DNA of 64,000 nt from Doris montereyensis (GCA_037039925.1 JAXRKP010000698.1:75001-139000); one strand, 5' to 3'. Positions 44,087 through 55,239 are shown, counted from the first letter of the stretch. Numbers and translations are program-made. Notes: generated by a model not told the origin, from the sequence alone.

Positions 44087-44600
44087 GTAAGTTTTAATAT
44101 TATCTTATTTTGGTACTTATGTGTGCATGTATCTGTGTATAGGTATGTATGTATGTGTATGTGTGAGGGAAAGATTTGTTAAACTTCTTTTTTTTTTTAA
44201 CTTCGTATATTTACTTTTTATTTACTTGTTCATTCATTTATGAGTAAATGAGGGGAAAAAACAGATAGATTAATAGATAAAGAATTGATTGCTAGATTAA
44301 TTGATTCATTCATTTATTAATTTATTAATCAATTACATATGATTATTTATATATTTAATTTTTATTTGTTGTATTTTTAGAAACTTTCGCTTTTATTATT
44401 TTGCACTTCTTAGTTTGATAATGACAATATACTGTTGATTAAGGGCAAGTGGGAAGTAAGAGAGTCTCATCGCATCATATAGCAACCCAAAATGTGACAT
44501 CTTGGCTTTATCTTTACTGTTGAATGCTCATTTGTGTGTCTGTCCTCTTGTTAGTTCAAGTATCTGTGACTTGGCTCCTGTATCTCTTTCCTATCTTTAA
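44087..44600. other. intron segment, no recognised content
   Basis: AT-rich, with loose ATTTATTTATT repeats at 44270-44370. Confidence 0.5.
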
Positions 44601-44604
44601 CACT

Positions 44605-45035
44605 AAAGATGGATTTATAGGCCACGCCCCCAGTAAGGATTTATAGGCCACGCCCCCAGCGAGGATTTATAGGCCACGCCCCCAGCGAGGATTCATAGGC
44701 CACGTCCCCAACGAGCTCACCAGGCTCACCAACTGTACATCATTTGTCCCCCAGCAGGTCATTTCCTTTAGAGTCCTTCTCAACTGCCTGGGGAACATAC
44801 AGTACAGCAGCCTGCTAAGTGCTTCAAACTAACACTCTGACAAGATTTTATTTTACTTATAGCTGGGTACTTATTCACACCTGAGTTGAGTGAGGAAAGC
44901 GGAGGAAGTACCTTTCGTAACCAAGAGTACAAAGTTGTGAAAAATCACCTGGGCCAACTATTGGTTTTGAACCAGTGTCATCGTGGATTACAAACACAAC
45001 ACTACAGTTTTATTATAATGCCTCTGTAGCTCCTG
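44605..45035 (-). mobile_element. SINE-2 copy with tandem repeat at its 3' end
   Basis: Minus-strand copy matching 7130-7565. Its plus-strand start carries about four copies of a 26-bp unit (GGATTTATAGGCCACGCCCC). It forms an inverted pair with the next SINE-2 copy. Confidence 0.75.
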
Positions 45036-45089
45036 TGTCTCTTTCTTGCCCTACTTCCATACTTTTCCTCATCTCTTGATTTCCTTCCC

Positions 45090-45445
45090 TCTTGTAGAAG
45101 CGTTGTAGCTGAATCATAATATTGTGAGCTAGTAATCACGACAACACTGATTCAAGCCCTCGGCTGGCACAGATGGGGTTTTTTTCACAATGTACACTTA
45201 GAAAAGGTACTCCACTCTTCTTTCTTCACTTGGCTCAGGTGTGAATGAGTACCCAGCTATGGGTAGAGAAAGATCTTCTCAGGACGTTAATACGAAAATC
45301 CTAACAGGCTTGTGTAATGTATGCTCCCCCAGGAGTTGAAAAGGACTTTGAATGAAGTGGCCTGCTGGGGGATAAATGATGTGCAGTCGGCCGATGAGTT
45401 TGCAATTGTGCGGGGATACAGACTATAAATCCATCTTTATGTTTT
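45090..45445 (+). mobile_element. SINE-2 copy, plus strand
   Basis: Begins GTTGTAGCTGAATCATAATA with a B-box-like ACTGATTCAAGCCC near 45150, suggesting a tRNA-derived head. Ends GGGGATACAGACTATAAATC. Opposite orientation to the copy at 44605, 55 bp away. Confidence 0.75.
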
Positions 45446-45461
45446 ATCATCTTTTAGTTCC

Positions 45462-45612
45462 TTTGCATTTTTTGTGGGTGGATGGCGGATGCAACTGGTA
45501 GGTCCTACTTCTTTCTTTGCACTCTTTCATTTGTCTTTCATCTTTCGATTTTCTCTTAATTCACCCTGAAATCACTGCATCTGATGGACAGGGTAATTTC
45601 TGCTGAATCAAT
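45462..45612 (+). repeat. interspersed repeat R4, copy 1
   Basis: GTGGGTGGATGGCGGATGCA, ACTGGTAGGTCCTACTTC and ATTCACCCTGAAATCACTGC recur at 47243-47386 and 50500-50645. It lies just 3' of a SINE-2 end, as at 47205. Confidence 0.75.
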
Positions 45613-45779
45613 CAATCAATTTATTGCTGTTTCTGTTTTTGTTTAAATAAACTAGAGGGGGAATCCATTAATGCAAAGAAAAAGAATAATACTGCCTAGC
45701 ATATTATATTTTTCTTACTGATTGAATTGAGAGTTGCTTGCCCCCACCACCTTGTCAATTTTTTCCATTTATTGTCTAG

Positions 45780-45882
45780 AACACAGAGCATCATGATGTT
45801 TTGACCATAATCACTCAAGTTGGCTGTGGCATTTCTTTTTTTTTCTCGTCATTACCATTGGCATTTACATCACTCTGTGGAA
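45780..45882 (+). CDS. adhesion GPCR exon: transmembrane helix 1, one frameshift
   Basis: Acceptor TTATTGTCTAG, donor GTGAGT. Starts NTEHHDVLTIITQVGCGIS in phase 0. In a run of nine T at 45836-45844 the frame shifts to LVITIGIYITLWK. The whole makes one hydrophobic helix following the tethered agonist, as expected for TM1. The length is 103 where phase 0 to 2 needs 104 or 101, which points to a homopolymer length error. Confidence 0.82.
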
Positions 45883-46978
45883 GTGAGTATTTATTATATT
45901 ATATTATTATGTGCAGTGGGTTTTTGTTTGTAATGAAAATTTTCCCTTGTTAAGTTTAGCTCTGAATAGTAACAACATGAAATGACATTAAAGTGTCATA
46001 GAAAGAAAGATGAGACAATTACAAATGAATTGACTGGAAATAGTCTTTGGGCACCAGTGGAATCGACCCACAAACCCCATGTCATCACCCATCACCTCAC
46101 CAGGAAAAGAAAGTAAATAGCTGGGTTGGTTGTGCACTCTCTTTTAATGGTGAGGTGACGATGCCACCACAGAGGTCCCGGATCAAATTCAAAAGATTTT
46201 TTCTGTTTATTCATTTGTAGTCTCGTCTTTGTTCCAAGCTTCCTACCTGAGCCCAGGTAGGGTGGACGTGAAAGTTATTCTTTTTTTTTTGTTTGTTACA
46301 GAAGCAACTTGGGTTCTAAGCAGGCATTTTTTGTATGGTCAACGATCTTATGGTTGTTTAAGAGGCTGTTCGGACAAGATTTGATCCCACAAGATGAAAG
46401 ATAGATTCATCTAAACATGGGTTTATCAATTGTAATAATTGCCTTAAACTAACTCTTTTGTAATTGTCAAGCCTGATATTTCGACATTTATCTTACATAA
46501 TTCTTAACATCAGTTTTACGTGTATTTTGATGGGGGCTATTCAAAGCCTAGTTTGTGTTGTCACCGCACTCAAAAGTATCAAGACTGGTACAATTGATCA
46601 AAGTCGGCTTAATCTAGACATCAGTCCTCACTGAATCTTGTAAAGTAGTACCCTTTGGAATTCATACAGTTATTTCAGTGTTGCTGGGGTTTGTAGATGT
46701 AAACCTTGAGCCTTGCCAACAGTGTGGCGTGAATATTCAAAGGATATTATTTCATTTGAACTTTTAGTGGGGTTCCCATATCCGGACATTGGCTTCAAAG
46801 GAAAAACAAAGTTAATTTTTCAATTGCTTTTTACAGATTTTGTGTGTGTGGGGGTGGGGGGGGATACTGGGGTAGACGTAAACTATGTATCTTTCTTGGA
46901 TAGAACACACACAAAAGACCGACTTGTAAATGGCAACTTATATTGACCACTTTCTGTCTTCCTTTCAGGTACGTCAAG
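45883..46978. other. intron segment, no recognised repeat
   Basis: AT-rich with a short G run at 46850-46862. Some tRNA-like words (GGTCCCGGATCAAATTC at 46165) suggest an old SINE-3 piece, not certain. Confidence 0.4.
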
Positions 46979-47093
46979 AAAGAGGAACGGTCAGTCCTGC
47001 ACATTCACCTCTGTTGCTGTCTTCTGGTAGCCTTTATCGTCTTCCTTGCCGCATCCAGCAGACAGAGAATGACGAAGGCTACTGTAAACAATG
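46979..47093 (+). CDS. adhesion GPCR exon: transmembrane helix 2
   Basis: A 115-nt exon (phase 2 to 0) between TCTTCCTTTCAG and GTAAAC. Encodes YVKKEERSVLHIHLCC, then CLLVAFIVFLAAS and RMTKAT. The basic intracellular loop 1 followed by LHIHLC..LL.A.IVFL is the conserved TM2 of family B2. Frame intact. Confidence 0.92.
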
Positions 47094-47119
47094 TATAAAC
47101 AAAAGTAAAAAGTAACGTA

Positions 47120-47570
47120 AAATTCCTTCAAGGCCATTACAGCCCAAAGAGCCAAAGATTATCTCGGTTTCTGTTGTGTGAAGTGGAACAGATGATTATA
47201 ATCATTTGTGCAGGGATACAGACTATAAATCCATCTTTTTGTTCCTTTTGTGGGCGGATGGCCGGGACAACTGGTAGGTCCTACTTCTTTCTTTGCACTC
47301 TTTCACTTGTCTTTCATCTTTCGATTTCCTCTCAATTCACCCTGAGATCACTGCATGGTGGACAGGATAAATTCCACTGAAAACAGGATGCTAGTCTTAT
47401 GTAGGTTTTTACTCCCAAGCTTGTGTTTGTACCCAAAAACACCTGGGTCGAATGGGAAAATACGTGTTACATGTCTTTTCCCAAGGAACACAACGCGGGA
47501 CCTATCTTTGCTAAGATTAGAACCAGGGACCTTATGATCCAAAGTCAAGCAGCCTAACTACATTGAAAAG
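47120..47570 (-). mobile_element. SINE-1 copy interrupted by a SINE-2/R4 insertion
   Basis: The SINE-1 halves are 47120-47203 (CCATTACAGCCCAAAGAGCC) and 47387-47570 (ACAGGATGCTAGTCTTATGT through the head). Between them lies a SINE-2 3' end (GCAGGGATACAGACTATAAA) with R4. The insert is therefore younger than this SINE-1 copy. Confidence 0.8.
47205..47386 (+). repeat. SINE-2 tail plus R4, copy 2
   Basis: Matches 45410-45612 in the same order (SINE-2 end, TTGTTCCTTTTGTGGGCGGA, ACTGGTAGGTCCTACTTC, TGCATGGTGGACAGG). Recurrence of the pair suggests that R4 and the SINE-2 end form a single mobile unit. Confidence 0.7.
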
Positions 47571-47892
47571 GAAAGGACACAGCAAAGAATGCTATTAGGG
47601 GCAGTTCACAAGACAGAGAAAATTGTTGTTTACAGATGTCAGCCCTGTGGACTGCAACAGTAAAACCAGGGGTACATTATTAATTTGTATTATCAGAAAT
47701 GTACCTGTAAGATACAGGACCTCAAAAATTTCCTCTCCAAATTATTTTTGACTTGTTTTGTTTTCTTATGTGCATGGATTTATCATCTTTCTTTTTCTGT
47801 CTCCAAGATACAATGTACTGGACATCTAAATGCTCAAAAACATTATTTGATTTAGACCCGTTTCATATGTTACGCCTTGATCTTGTTGATGT

Positions 47893-48028
47893 AGTAAGTA
47901 AAGTTCCTTCGAGGCACTTAAGGCCTATAGAGCCAGAGCTTATCCCGGTTTCTATAGCGTGAGGTGGAACAAGTGACAATAATGATCCCCAGTCCGGCAG
48001 CCTAACTGCTCGCTACCGACGTCACAAC
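47893..48028 (-). mobile_element. SINE-1 copy with internal deletion
   Basis: Tail part (GTTCCTTCGAGGCACTTAAG) up to CAAGTGACAATAAT, joined directly to the head (GATCCCCAGTCCGGCAGCCT). About 150 bp of the middle are gone. Confidence 0.8.
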
Positions 48029-48163
48029 TGTTGATGTTGACGTAGAGTTTGCTGCAATGTTTGTTTCCTATTATATGTATTTTGAATAAAGTTTTAGAAT
48101 TGATTTGATCCTTTATTTCAGTTTGCTTTTATTTTCCTTTTAATCTTTGACTTTTTTTTTTAG

Positions 48164-48312
48164 GCGGCATGTACTGTCATTGCAAGTGTTCTTCATTTTC
48201 TTCCTGGCTGTATTTTTCCTGATGTTTTTCGAAGGAGTGGAAATATTTATCACAGTTATCATCATCTTCAAAGTCAACTCCCTGATGACGAAGTTGATTA
48301 CCACAGCTTATG
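48164..48312 (+). CDS. adhesion GPCR exon: transmembrane helix 3, one frameshift
   Basis: Acceptor is a long T run then TAG; donor GTAACA. Phase 0 gives AACTVIASVLHF; after an indel in the TTTTCTT run near 48203 the frame continues FFLAVFFLMFFEGVEIF and VNSLMTKLITTAYG. CTVIA...H.FFLA.F..M..EG is the family B2 TM3 signature, including the conserved disulfide cysteine. The length is 149; phase 0 to 1 needs 148 or 151. Confidence 0.88.
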
Positions 48313-48354
48313 GTAACAATTTCTGTGGCTCTTAATTGGTTTATTTTTTTTAAA

Positions 48355-48565
48355 TGAAACCCCTACGCCCCTGGTCCTGGTAGGCGGATCGACACCTAGT
48401 TTCATCAGAGACAGGTGATTAAAGCAGGTTCCCATGTGAAGGGCTGTTTACAGAGGCAGTCCAGACGAAAGTTTTAAAATCCTACTAAAAACCTTGGAAT
48501 CACTTTAGTTGTGGATGTGGGTAGAATCAACTCAAATTAAAAAAGCTCAAAATTGAAAAATTACA
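48355..48565 (+). mobile_element. SINE-3 copy, 5' truncated
   Basis: Contains GAAACCCCTACGCCCCTGGT, AGGCGGATCGACACCTAG and the 3' block TTAGTTGTGGATGTGGGTA. Lacks the tRNA-like head. Confidence 0.8.
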
Positions 48566-49379
48566 TTTTTGATTGATTACGTCTTTCTCGTATTGAAAAC
48601 TTATTTAACACTAGAAAAATGGCTCGCTCAGCCAGCACAATTGCTACCGATGCTAGTTGGCTCCGCTGACAGTTATCGCCATGGCGCGAGGCCGCCTACA
48701 AAATTTTACGAGTTCACGGGGTAGTGTGACTTCTGACCAGGCCATCACCAATCTATTAAATTCAGTCACATGGCGATCATCTGGTCTCATCCAAGCCAAG
48801 CCAAACTTAGATGATTCCATTCTTTTCAATTTAGTAGGAGACAACAAGACCATTTACGTCTTTGTGCAAATACACATTCTTATTATCAGCTTAATCACGC
48901 ACACTCTCAAAACAGACCAGCTCACATTTACACCCCTTGATAGACTTGTCCTAGTAAGACAGGCAAACGGTAAATCCCAGACGTAGCAGTGTAACTAACC
49001 GACATTTACCGGTCATAGCTTTTACCAGGGTTAACACTAAATTTTTTTTGTTATTGCCAGTTAAAATTCTTTAACAGCTAACCTTATAACACGACAGTTT
49101 TGCTGATTGTCAAATTTTTACAACTGCTGGCTTTGACTACCCTAGAGTCGAGTAGTTTTGTTAAAGAACAGGCTATCATAGATGAATAGATGCCTTGGGA
49201 GTGTTTTTGTTGTAGCTTTTCTGGCTTGGAGTTTGCTATTTACTTTTGTTATTTACCTTAAAGTCAGATTATAAACGTTTTTCTGTTACTACTGGTCGTC
49301 GCGTAACATAGAACTAGGTTTGCACAATCAGAGCCTGATTTTGGATTTCAAAAACTTTGCAGCTATAAATATATCCTCG
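48566..49379. other. intron segment with unrecognised overlapping frames
   Basis: 48640-48990 has opposing open frames of 66 and 109 codons without a recognised motif; composition is a little more GC-rich around ATGGCGCGAGGCCGCC. I treat this as probable repeat DNA. Confidence 0.4.
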
Positions 49380-49680
49380 ATGAAACTGTCTAAATGCCTT
49401 AGTCCACGATATATGAGATCTGAGATTTGTCCTTGCAATGATCAAATGCATGCTTCCTTTGTATCTTTACAAATATTGGAGGCCTTGAACCAATAGAAAA
49501 GCTCATTTTATGCTCATGATCTGAACAAAGATTTCCGTTTTTCTTCCAAAAAGCATAGCGTAGAGCGCTTTTTGCAGCCTTATTCGATGATTTATAACGT
49601 TTTAGCTTCTCCTGAAAAATTACGTCAGACGGACTTACATGTTTAGACCGTTTCATCAATGATATGTGGGATAAAGAAAA
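49380..49680 (-). repeat. interspersed repeat R5, copy 2
   Basis: Inverted match of 2640-2940. An 86-codon minus-strand frame lies inside (49399-49659), but copy 1 does not keep it open, so coding is doubtful. Confidence 0.6.
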
Positions 49681-49879
49681 GCAATTAACATCTCAGTTGA
49701 TCTCTTTCCATCTCCTTACTTTCCCAGTAAAAATTCAATATAATATAATGGAAAGGGGGGGGAGTTTTATTGTGCTTACCTTTTAGAATGGCTTGTATAA
49801 TCAGTATTGTTTTAAGATATTTTGTCTTTTCATTGTAAACAATACATAATACATGTGTGTTTGTGTCACATCTCACCAG

Positions 49880-49949
49880 TTGTCCCCATGATTATTGTTG
49901 GTGTTAGCCTGGGCATAACAAAGGCAGAGGACTACAGAAGCAATGACTT
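49880..49949 (+). CDS. adhesion GPCR exon: transmembrane helix 4
   Basis: A 70-nt exon (phase 1 to 2) between ATCTCACCAG and GTGTTA. Encodes VPMIIVGVSLGITKAEDYRS. P.IIVG.SL.... is the TM4 pattern, and EDYRSND leads into extracellular loop 2. The donor GTGTTA is weak but frame-consistent with the next exon. Confidence 0.88.
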
Positions 49950-49989
49950 GTGTTAACTTTTTAAAACCTTTTTACACTGTTGCTCTTCT

Positions 49990-50098
49990 CTATATGGTAC
50001 TAGATAGATAGATAGAATGGACGGATGGATGGTTGTTTGGATGGATGGATAGACAGATAGTGGATGGATGGATAGACAGATAAATGGATGGATGGTTG

Positions 50099-50143
<45 letters not shown>

Positions 50144-50150
50144 TTAGGTG
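49990..50150. repeat. GATA/GGAT microsatellite
   Basis: GATAGATAGATA and GGATGGATGG units, two patches. Confidence 0.95.
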
Positions 50151-50499
50151 GATTTATATTGCTTTGATTGAATGGAATATGTTTTACACTTGTTAAACTT
50201 GTAATGAATTTTAGTGCTATTTATAATGAGGTTTTTGTATGTGTTCTTACATCATCAAATTTCTCTGTTCAAAGACAAATAAAAGATTTTGGTTCTGATG
50301 GTATTCAAATCAAGATTATCATATTGCGTTACCAGACTTTTACATCCTGAGATGTAGCCTTTTATGCAAGACAGTCCTGAAAACAGATCTGTAGAGACAC
50401 AAGCTTTTCTATGGGCTGGTGTTTGTTTCTTCCTTCATGTGGTGATGTCCAGTGACTTATCTCTTCCACATTGTCTTCATTCCCTTCTTCCTTCTGTTA

Positions 50500-50645
50500 C
50501 TCAGTCTGTGGGGGATTGGCGGGTGCTACTGGTAGGCTCTCCTTCTTTTCTTTCACTCTTGCACATATCTTTCCTCTTGTTGTTTCCTCCTTATTCACCC
50601 TGAGATCATTGCATATGGTGGACAGGGTAAATTTCACTAAAACTA
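50500..50645 (+). repeat. interspersed repeat R4, copy 3
   Basis: GGATTGGCGGGTGCTACTGG, then ATTCACCCTGAGATCATTGC and GGTGGACAGGGTAAATTTCA. Here no SINE-2 end precedes it. Confidence 0.7.
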
Positions 50646-50849
50646 ACAATCTCGATTTAAAATAGCTTTTCTTCTAAATGCAGTCTCCTGTTTTTAGCTG
50701 TACAAGAGAAACAAACTATTTTTCTGTTATATCGATTTATTTGAGACACTTCAATTTTGTTTCATCTCTTTCCTCATCATTTAATCCTTAACTCAACTCA
50801 CATCGTTAAAAAAAACCATTGCTATTATTGCTATGTGTGGAGCCTCTTA

Positions 50850-51040
50850 AGTCCTTGGAAATGGATTAAACTTCTTGGAAATGGATTTAACTCTTGGAAA
50901 TGGATTAAACTCCTTGGAAATGGATTAAACTCTTGAAATTGATTAAACTTCTTGAAATGGATTAAACTCTTTGGAAATGGATTAAACTCCTTGTAAATGG
51001 ATTAAACTCCTTGGAAATGGATTAAACTCCTTGGAAATTT
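50850..51040. repeat. ~20-bp minisatellite
   Basis: About nine units of CTTGGAAATGGATTAAACTC. Confidence 0.95.
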
Positions 51041-51214
51041 AGAATTTAGCAATAGATTTTGAAAATCATTGAATTTTGGAACACACTCTTGAAAAGTTTG
51101 TGAAAAACAGTTTTTTCTATGGTTAGTGTATATTATATCACTGTCTTCAGATTCAGAGTAAAAAGAGAAAGAGAAAAAAGATCAGCTCTGAAAGTAAAAA
51201 CAAAAACTGCTGTG

Positions 51215-51232
51215 AGAGTGTGTGTTGTGTGT

Positions 51233-51270
<38 letters not shown>
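51215..51270. repeat. (GT)n microsatellite
   Basis: An uninterrupted run of about 16 GT units preceded by imperfect ones. Confidence 0.95.
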
Positions 51271-51271
<1 letters not shown>

Positions 51272-51832
51272 AGAAGCAATTAACAGAGTTGATTTCATAC
51301 AAATTTAAATGATTGAAGGTAGCAGGTATGTGTGACGATGTGAAAGGAAAATGACAGCATGTTATTTTTATATTACGTTTTTGATTCAAACAAATCCCTC
51401 ATTTTGAATTGTTGTAAAACTGCAGAGAAGCTTTTAAAAATCCTTGAAAAAGCTTCGAAAGCTGTAGATGAAGTTAGCTCTGAACCCTTTGTTTGGAATT
51501 GTACATGTTGTTTATGTACTCAAATGAAAATCCGTTGACAATTTGTTTCTATTTTTCAATCTTTTTATCTATAAAATAAATGCATCCCATTGGGTTTATA
51601 ATGATGTTGAATGTAAATAATTATAAACAGAGAAAATTTGAGTTTCAGAGTAAAAAATATTGTTGTCATACACAATGAAAGTCTTTTACCATTTTATGAA
51701 ATTGGAGGAATTCTATCTAGTGAGGGAATTTGCTTTTGAAATTTTGATGGTGGAACATTTATTGAGTAAAACAAATAAATTAATTACTTTCTAAAAAAAA
51801 ATAATCTAATATTTCTTTCGTTTTCTTCCCAG
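51271..51832. other. intron segment, no recognised content
   Basis: AT-rich unique-looking sequence up to the TTCTTCCCAG acceptor. Confidence 0.5.
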
Positions 51833-51899
51833 CTGCTGGCTGAGTGTGGACAGCAGTTTGCTGTGGGCATTTGCTGGTCCAGCGGTGCTCATTATTTTG
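51833..51899 (+). CDS. adhesion GPCR exon: extracellular loop 2 and start of helix 5
   Basis: A 67-nt exon (phase 2 to 0) between TTTTCTTCCCAG and GTAACT. Encodes CWLSVDSSLLWAFAGPAVLI. The CW pair is the conserved loop-2 motif that bonds to the TM3 cysteine; W.F..P...I begins TM5. Frame intact. Confidence 0.93.
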
Positions 51900-51957
51900 G
51901 TAACTGATATGATATGATGTGATTATTAAACAATCTATCCCATTAATAAGAAAAATA

Positions 51958-52238
51958 AGTTCCTTCAAGGCCATTTCAGCCCACAGAGCCAGAGCTTATC
52001 AAGTGTTTCCATAGTGTGAAGTGAAACAGATGAACACAATCACCTCCTGGACAGGACGCTAGTCTGAGAGTCCCGAGCTAGTGGTTGTAGCCATTTTACA
52101 CTTGAATCGAGTGGGAAAAATGCATGTTACGTGTCTTTTCTAAGGAACACAACGCCAGGCCTGGCTTAGCCAGGATTTGAACCCAGGACCTCATGATTCC
52201 CAGTCCAGCAGCCTAACTACTCGGCCACCAACACCTTT
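51958..52238 (-). mobile_element. SINE-1 copy
   Basis: Full-length minus-strand copy: tail AGTTCCTTCAAGGCCATTTC, head at 52238 read as GGTGTTGGTGGCCGAGTAGT. It lies 60 bp after the TM5 exon. Confidence 0.9.
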
Positions 52239-52484
52239 TTCCCCCATTAGATCAGCTGTAACTCAATACAAGAGCAACAACTTGATCAGGCTATCAAACA
52301 TATTAAATGGTCCCATCTTCAAACATTTAAAACAGAATTTAAAATGCCACTTTATGGAATGAGAACTAGATTAACAATTTGCGGTAAAATCAAAATAATC
52401 AACAACAAAATATGAGTGCTGACAGTTATTTTCATGAATTGAGTTGGTCAGCTTTATGGGGAAGAAGAAGAACACAAAATGGGA

Positions 52485-52565
52485 CCTAGTTTTTCTAGGG
52501 TTCGAACCCAGGACCTCATGATCCCCAGTCCGGCAGTGTAACCACTCAGCCATCAATGCCTCTAC
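52485..52565 (-). mobile_element. SINE-1 head fragment
   Basis: Only the tRNA-like part remains: GGCATTGATGGCTGAGTGGT read from 52559, B box GGGTTCGAACCC. Confidence 0.8.
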
Positions 52566-52639
52566 AGCTACATTAGAAGCTCATATATTTTGAAGATTTA
52601 TTTGAAATTTGGGAATTGGTGATTCAGAGGCAAGGGAGT

Positions 52640-52922
52640 AAAGTTCCTTCAAGGTCTTTAGAGCCAGAACTTATCCCAGTTTCTATAGCGTGAAGAGGAA
52701 CGGGTGACGATAATCACCTCCTGGCCAGGACGCTAATCTGATGCAAGTTTTTACTCCCAAGCTAATGCTTGTACCCATTTTCACCTGGGTAGAGTAGGGA
52801 AAATACATGTTAGTGTCTTTCTCCAAAGAACACAACGTCGGACCTGGATTTGCTAGGATTCGAACTCAAGACCTCATGATCCCCAGTCCGACAGCCTAAC
52901 CGCTCAGCCACCGACGCCACAG
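52640..52922 (-). mobile_element. SINE-1 copy
   Basis: Full-length minus-strand copy, one of the best preserved: head GTGGCGTCGGTGGCTGAGCG from 52920, B box GAGTTCGAATCC. Confidence 0.9.
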
Positions 52923-53142
52923 AGGCAAGGTATCGGCCTCTTAATCATGGATTCAAGCCCTGGTGGTTGGAAAAAAATAAAGTTTTTTTTTATAGTAAAA
53001 CCCAACCCCTGGTCCAGGATTGACACTTAGTCCCATTGGAGATGGACAGTAAAATGGAGGCCCCTTGTGCAAATCACCACACTGTGTGTTAAAGATCCCT
53101 TCACTGTTTTACCTTAGTTGTGGATGTGGGTAAAATCGAAAT
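52923..53142 (+). mobile_element. SINE-3 copy
   Basis: Head with B box GGATTCAAGCCCTGG near 52955, body CCTGGTCCAGGATTGACACT and 3' block TTAGTTGTGGATGTGGGTA. The head joins a SINE-1 head directly, the two pointing away from each other. Confidence 0.8.
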
Positions 53143-53487
53143 CAAAATTGAAATTTTGCTGTCATAGCTTATCATAATATATCAAAATTGAAATTTTGCC
53201 GTCATAGCATATCATATTATATCAAAATTGAACTTTTGCTGTCATAGCTTATCAATATCATATTATATCAAAATTGAAATTTTGCTGTCATAGCTTATCA
53301 TATTATATCAAAATGGAAATTTTGCTGTCATAGCTTATCAATATCATATTATATCAAAATTGAAATTTTGCTGTCATAGCTTATCATATTATATCAAAAT
53401 GGAAATTTTGCCGTCATAGTTTATCAATATCATATTATATCAAAATTGAAATTTTGCTGTCATAGCTTATCATATTATATCAAAATT
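53143..53487. repeat. ~40-50 bp minisatellite
   Basis: Eight units of TATCAAAATTGAAATTTTGC + TGTCATAGCTTATCA, starting exactly at the SINE-3 tail. Each unit has the small palindrome AAAATTGAAATTTT. Confidence 0.93.
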
Positions 53488-53749
53488 CCTTGGTACTATT
53501 CAAGTCATCAAAAAATGTTAGCTGTCACTGCAACTATCTATACCACTGGTGTGATTTTTACATCTATCACTACTACTATTAATTTTATTCTTGGCATTTC
53601 GAAAGCATTGTTAGATATGTTTATATGATCTGCTCTAAAGTTTGTTTTTTTCTTCTAATATTGGAATTAAGTTTGTACTTTGGATGAGGAATTTAGAATT
53701 ATTGTTATCAGTTTAATATGATACTACTTATATCTGACCAATGTTTCAG

Positions 53750-53834
53750 GTGAATATGATAATCATGGGAATTGCAGTCAACACTGTGGTGAGAGCAACT
53801 TCCATCAAAGGCAAAAGCAAAACGGAAAAGTCAA
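53750..53834 (+). CDS. adhesion GPCR exon: end of helix 5 and intracellular loop 3
   Basis: An 85-nt exon (phase 0 to 1) between CCAATGTTTCAG and GTATGT. Encodes VNMIIMGIAVNTVVRAT then SIKGKSKTEKS. Hydrophobic TM5 end followed by a lysine-rich loop that would contact G proteins. Frame intact. Confidence 0.9.
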
Positions 53835-53954
53835 GTATGTAGTTCTGTCATTCAAGAAAGAAAAATAATAATTTATATATACAGTATGTTTATGTTATGG
53901 GCAAGGACAGCACTGAAAAATTGAGTTTCAAACAAAAAAAGTTTTGATATGGTA

Positions 53955-54975
53955 ATTTTACTGATTCGGGGGGTGAGACTGGGGACACGGAGTGGGACAA
54001 GGGGAGGGGCAAAAAATATGATAAGGGGTGGGGCAAGGGATGTAGCAAGGGGTGTACCCAGGGGTGGGGCAAAAAAGGTGGTATGGGGTGGGACAACAAA
54101 GGTGGTAAGGGATGGGGCATGGGGTGGGACAACAAAGGTGGTATGGGGTGGGACAACAAAGGTGGTAAGGGGGTGGGGCATGGGGTGGGGCAACAAAGGT
54201 GGTAAGGGATGGGGCATGGGGTGGGACAACAAAGGTGGTAAGGGGGTGGGGCATGGGGTGGGACAACAAAGGTGGTAAGGGATGGGGCATGGGGTGGGAC
54301 AACAAAGGTGGTAAGGGGTGGGGCATGGGGTGGGACAACAAAGGTGGTAAGGGGTGGGGCATGGGGTGGGACAACAATGGTGGTATGGGGGTGGGACAAC
54401 AAAGGTGGTAAGGGGTGGGGCATGGGGGGACAACAAAGGTGGTAAGGGGTGGGGCATGGGGTGGGACAACAAAGGTGGTATGGGGTGGGGCAGGTGGGGT
54501 GGGACAACAAAGGTGGTATGGGGTGGGGCATGGGGTGGGACAACAAAGGTGGTAGGGGTGGGACAACATGGTATGGGGTGGGGCAACAAAGGTGGTAAGG
54601 GGTGGGGACAACATGGGGTGGGACAACAAAGGTGGTAGGTGATGGGACATGGGGTGGGACAACAAAGGTGGTAAGGGGTGGGACACAAAGGGGTGGGGGA
54701 CAACAAAGGTGGTATGGGGTGGGACAACAAAGGTGGTGGTAAGAATGGGACATGGGGTGGGACAACAAAGGTGGTAGGGGTGGGACATGGGTGGGACAAC
54801 AAAGGTGGTATGGGGTGGGATGGGGCATGGGGTGGGACAACAAAGGTGGTAAGGGATGGGGCATGGGGTGGGGCAACAAAAGTGGTAAGGGATGGGACAA
54901 AAAAGGTTGTGAGGGATGCAGCAAAATAGGTGTTATGGGGTATAGCAAAGACTGGGGCAAGGGCTAGGGCAATGG
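53955..54975. repeat. G-rich minisatellite, ~36-bp unit
   Basis: About 1 kb of units GGGGTGGGACAACAAAGGTG + GTAAGGGGTGGGGCAT. G-runs of three or four recur densely on the plus strand. Long proline/histidine-rich open frames on the minus strand are by-products. Confidence 0.97.
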
Positions 54976-55124
54976 ATTGGGCAAATTGAAAGGAATGAAT
55001 AAGACAAGAGATGGATGTTGAAAAGCCATAGGGACAAAGATGAGAGAAATAAGAAAGAATGTAGATAAGTTATATTCATACTAATCTTCATACAAAGTTT
55101 TGTTATGTTCTTCTCCTTCTCTCT

Positions 55125-55235
55125 TTCTCTATCAGTTTCCCATTCTACTTTCCGGTGTATGGGTTTAGATGCCTGAAATGGTCTTTCAGCAGGCTACCAT
55201 GTCCTGGCATGTTCTGTTTCCCTCTGTGAAGCTCA
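55125..55235 (-). mobile_element. LINE 3'-end fragment, minus strand
   Basis: CTTTCCGGTGTATGGGTTTA and GTCCTGGCATGTTCTGTTTC are the reverse complement of 29690-29785 of the full LINE. Confidence 0.85.
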
Positions 55236-55239
55236 GACA

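Noticed and set aside
53873..54960. Minus-strand open frames of 309 and 356 codons rich in Pro, His and Thr
   Set aside because: They lie in the 36-bp G-rich minisatellite. All three minus frames are open at once and the repeat explains the composition.
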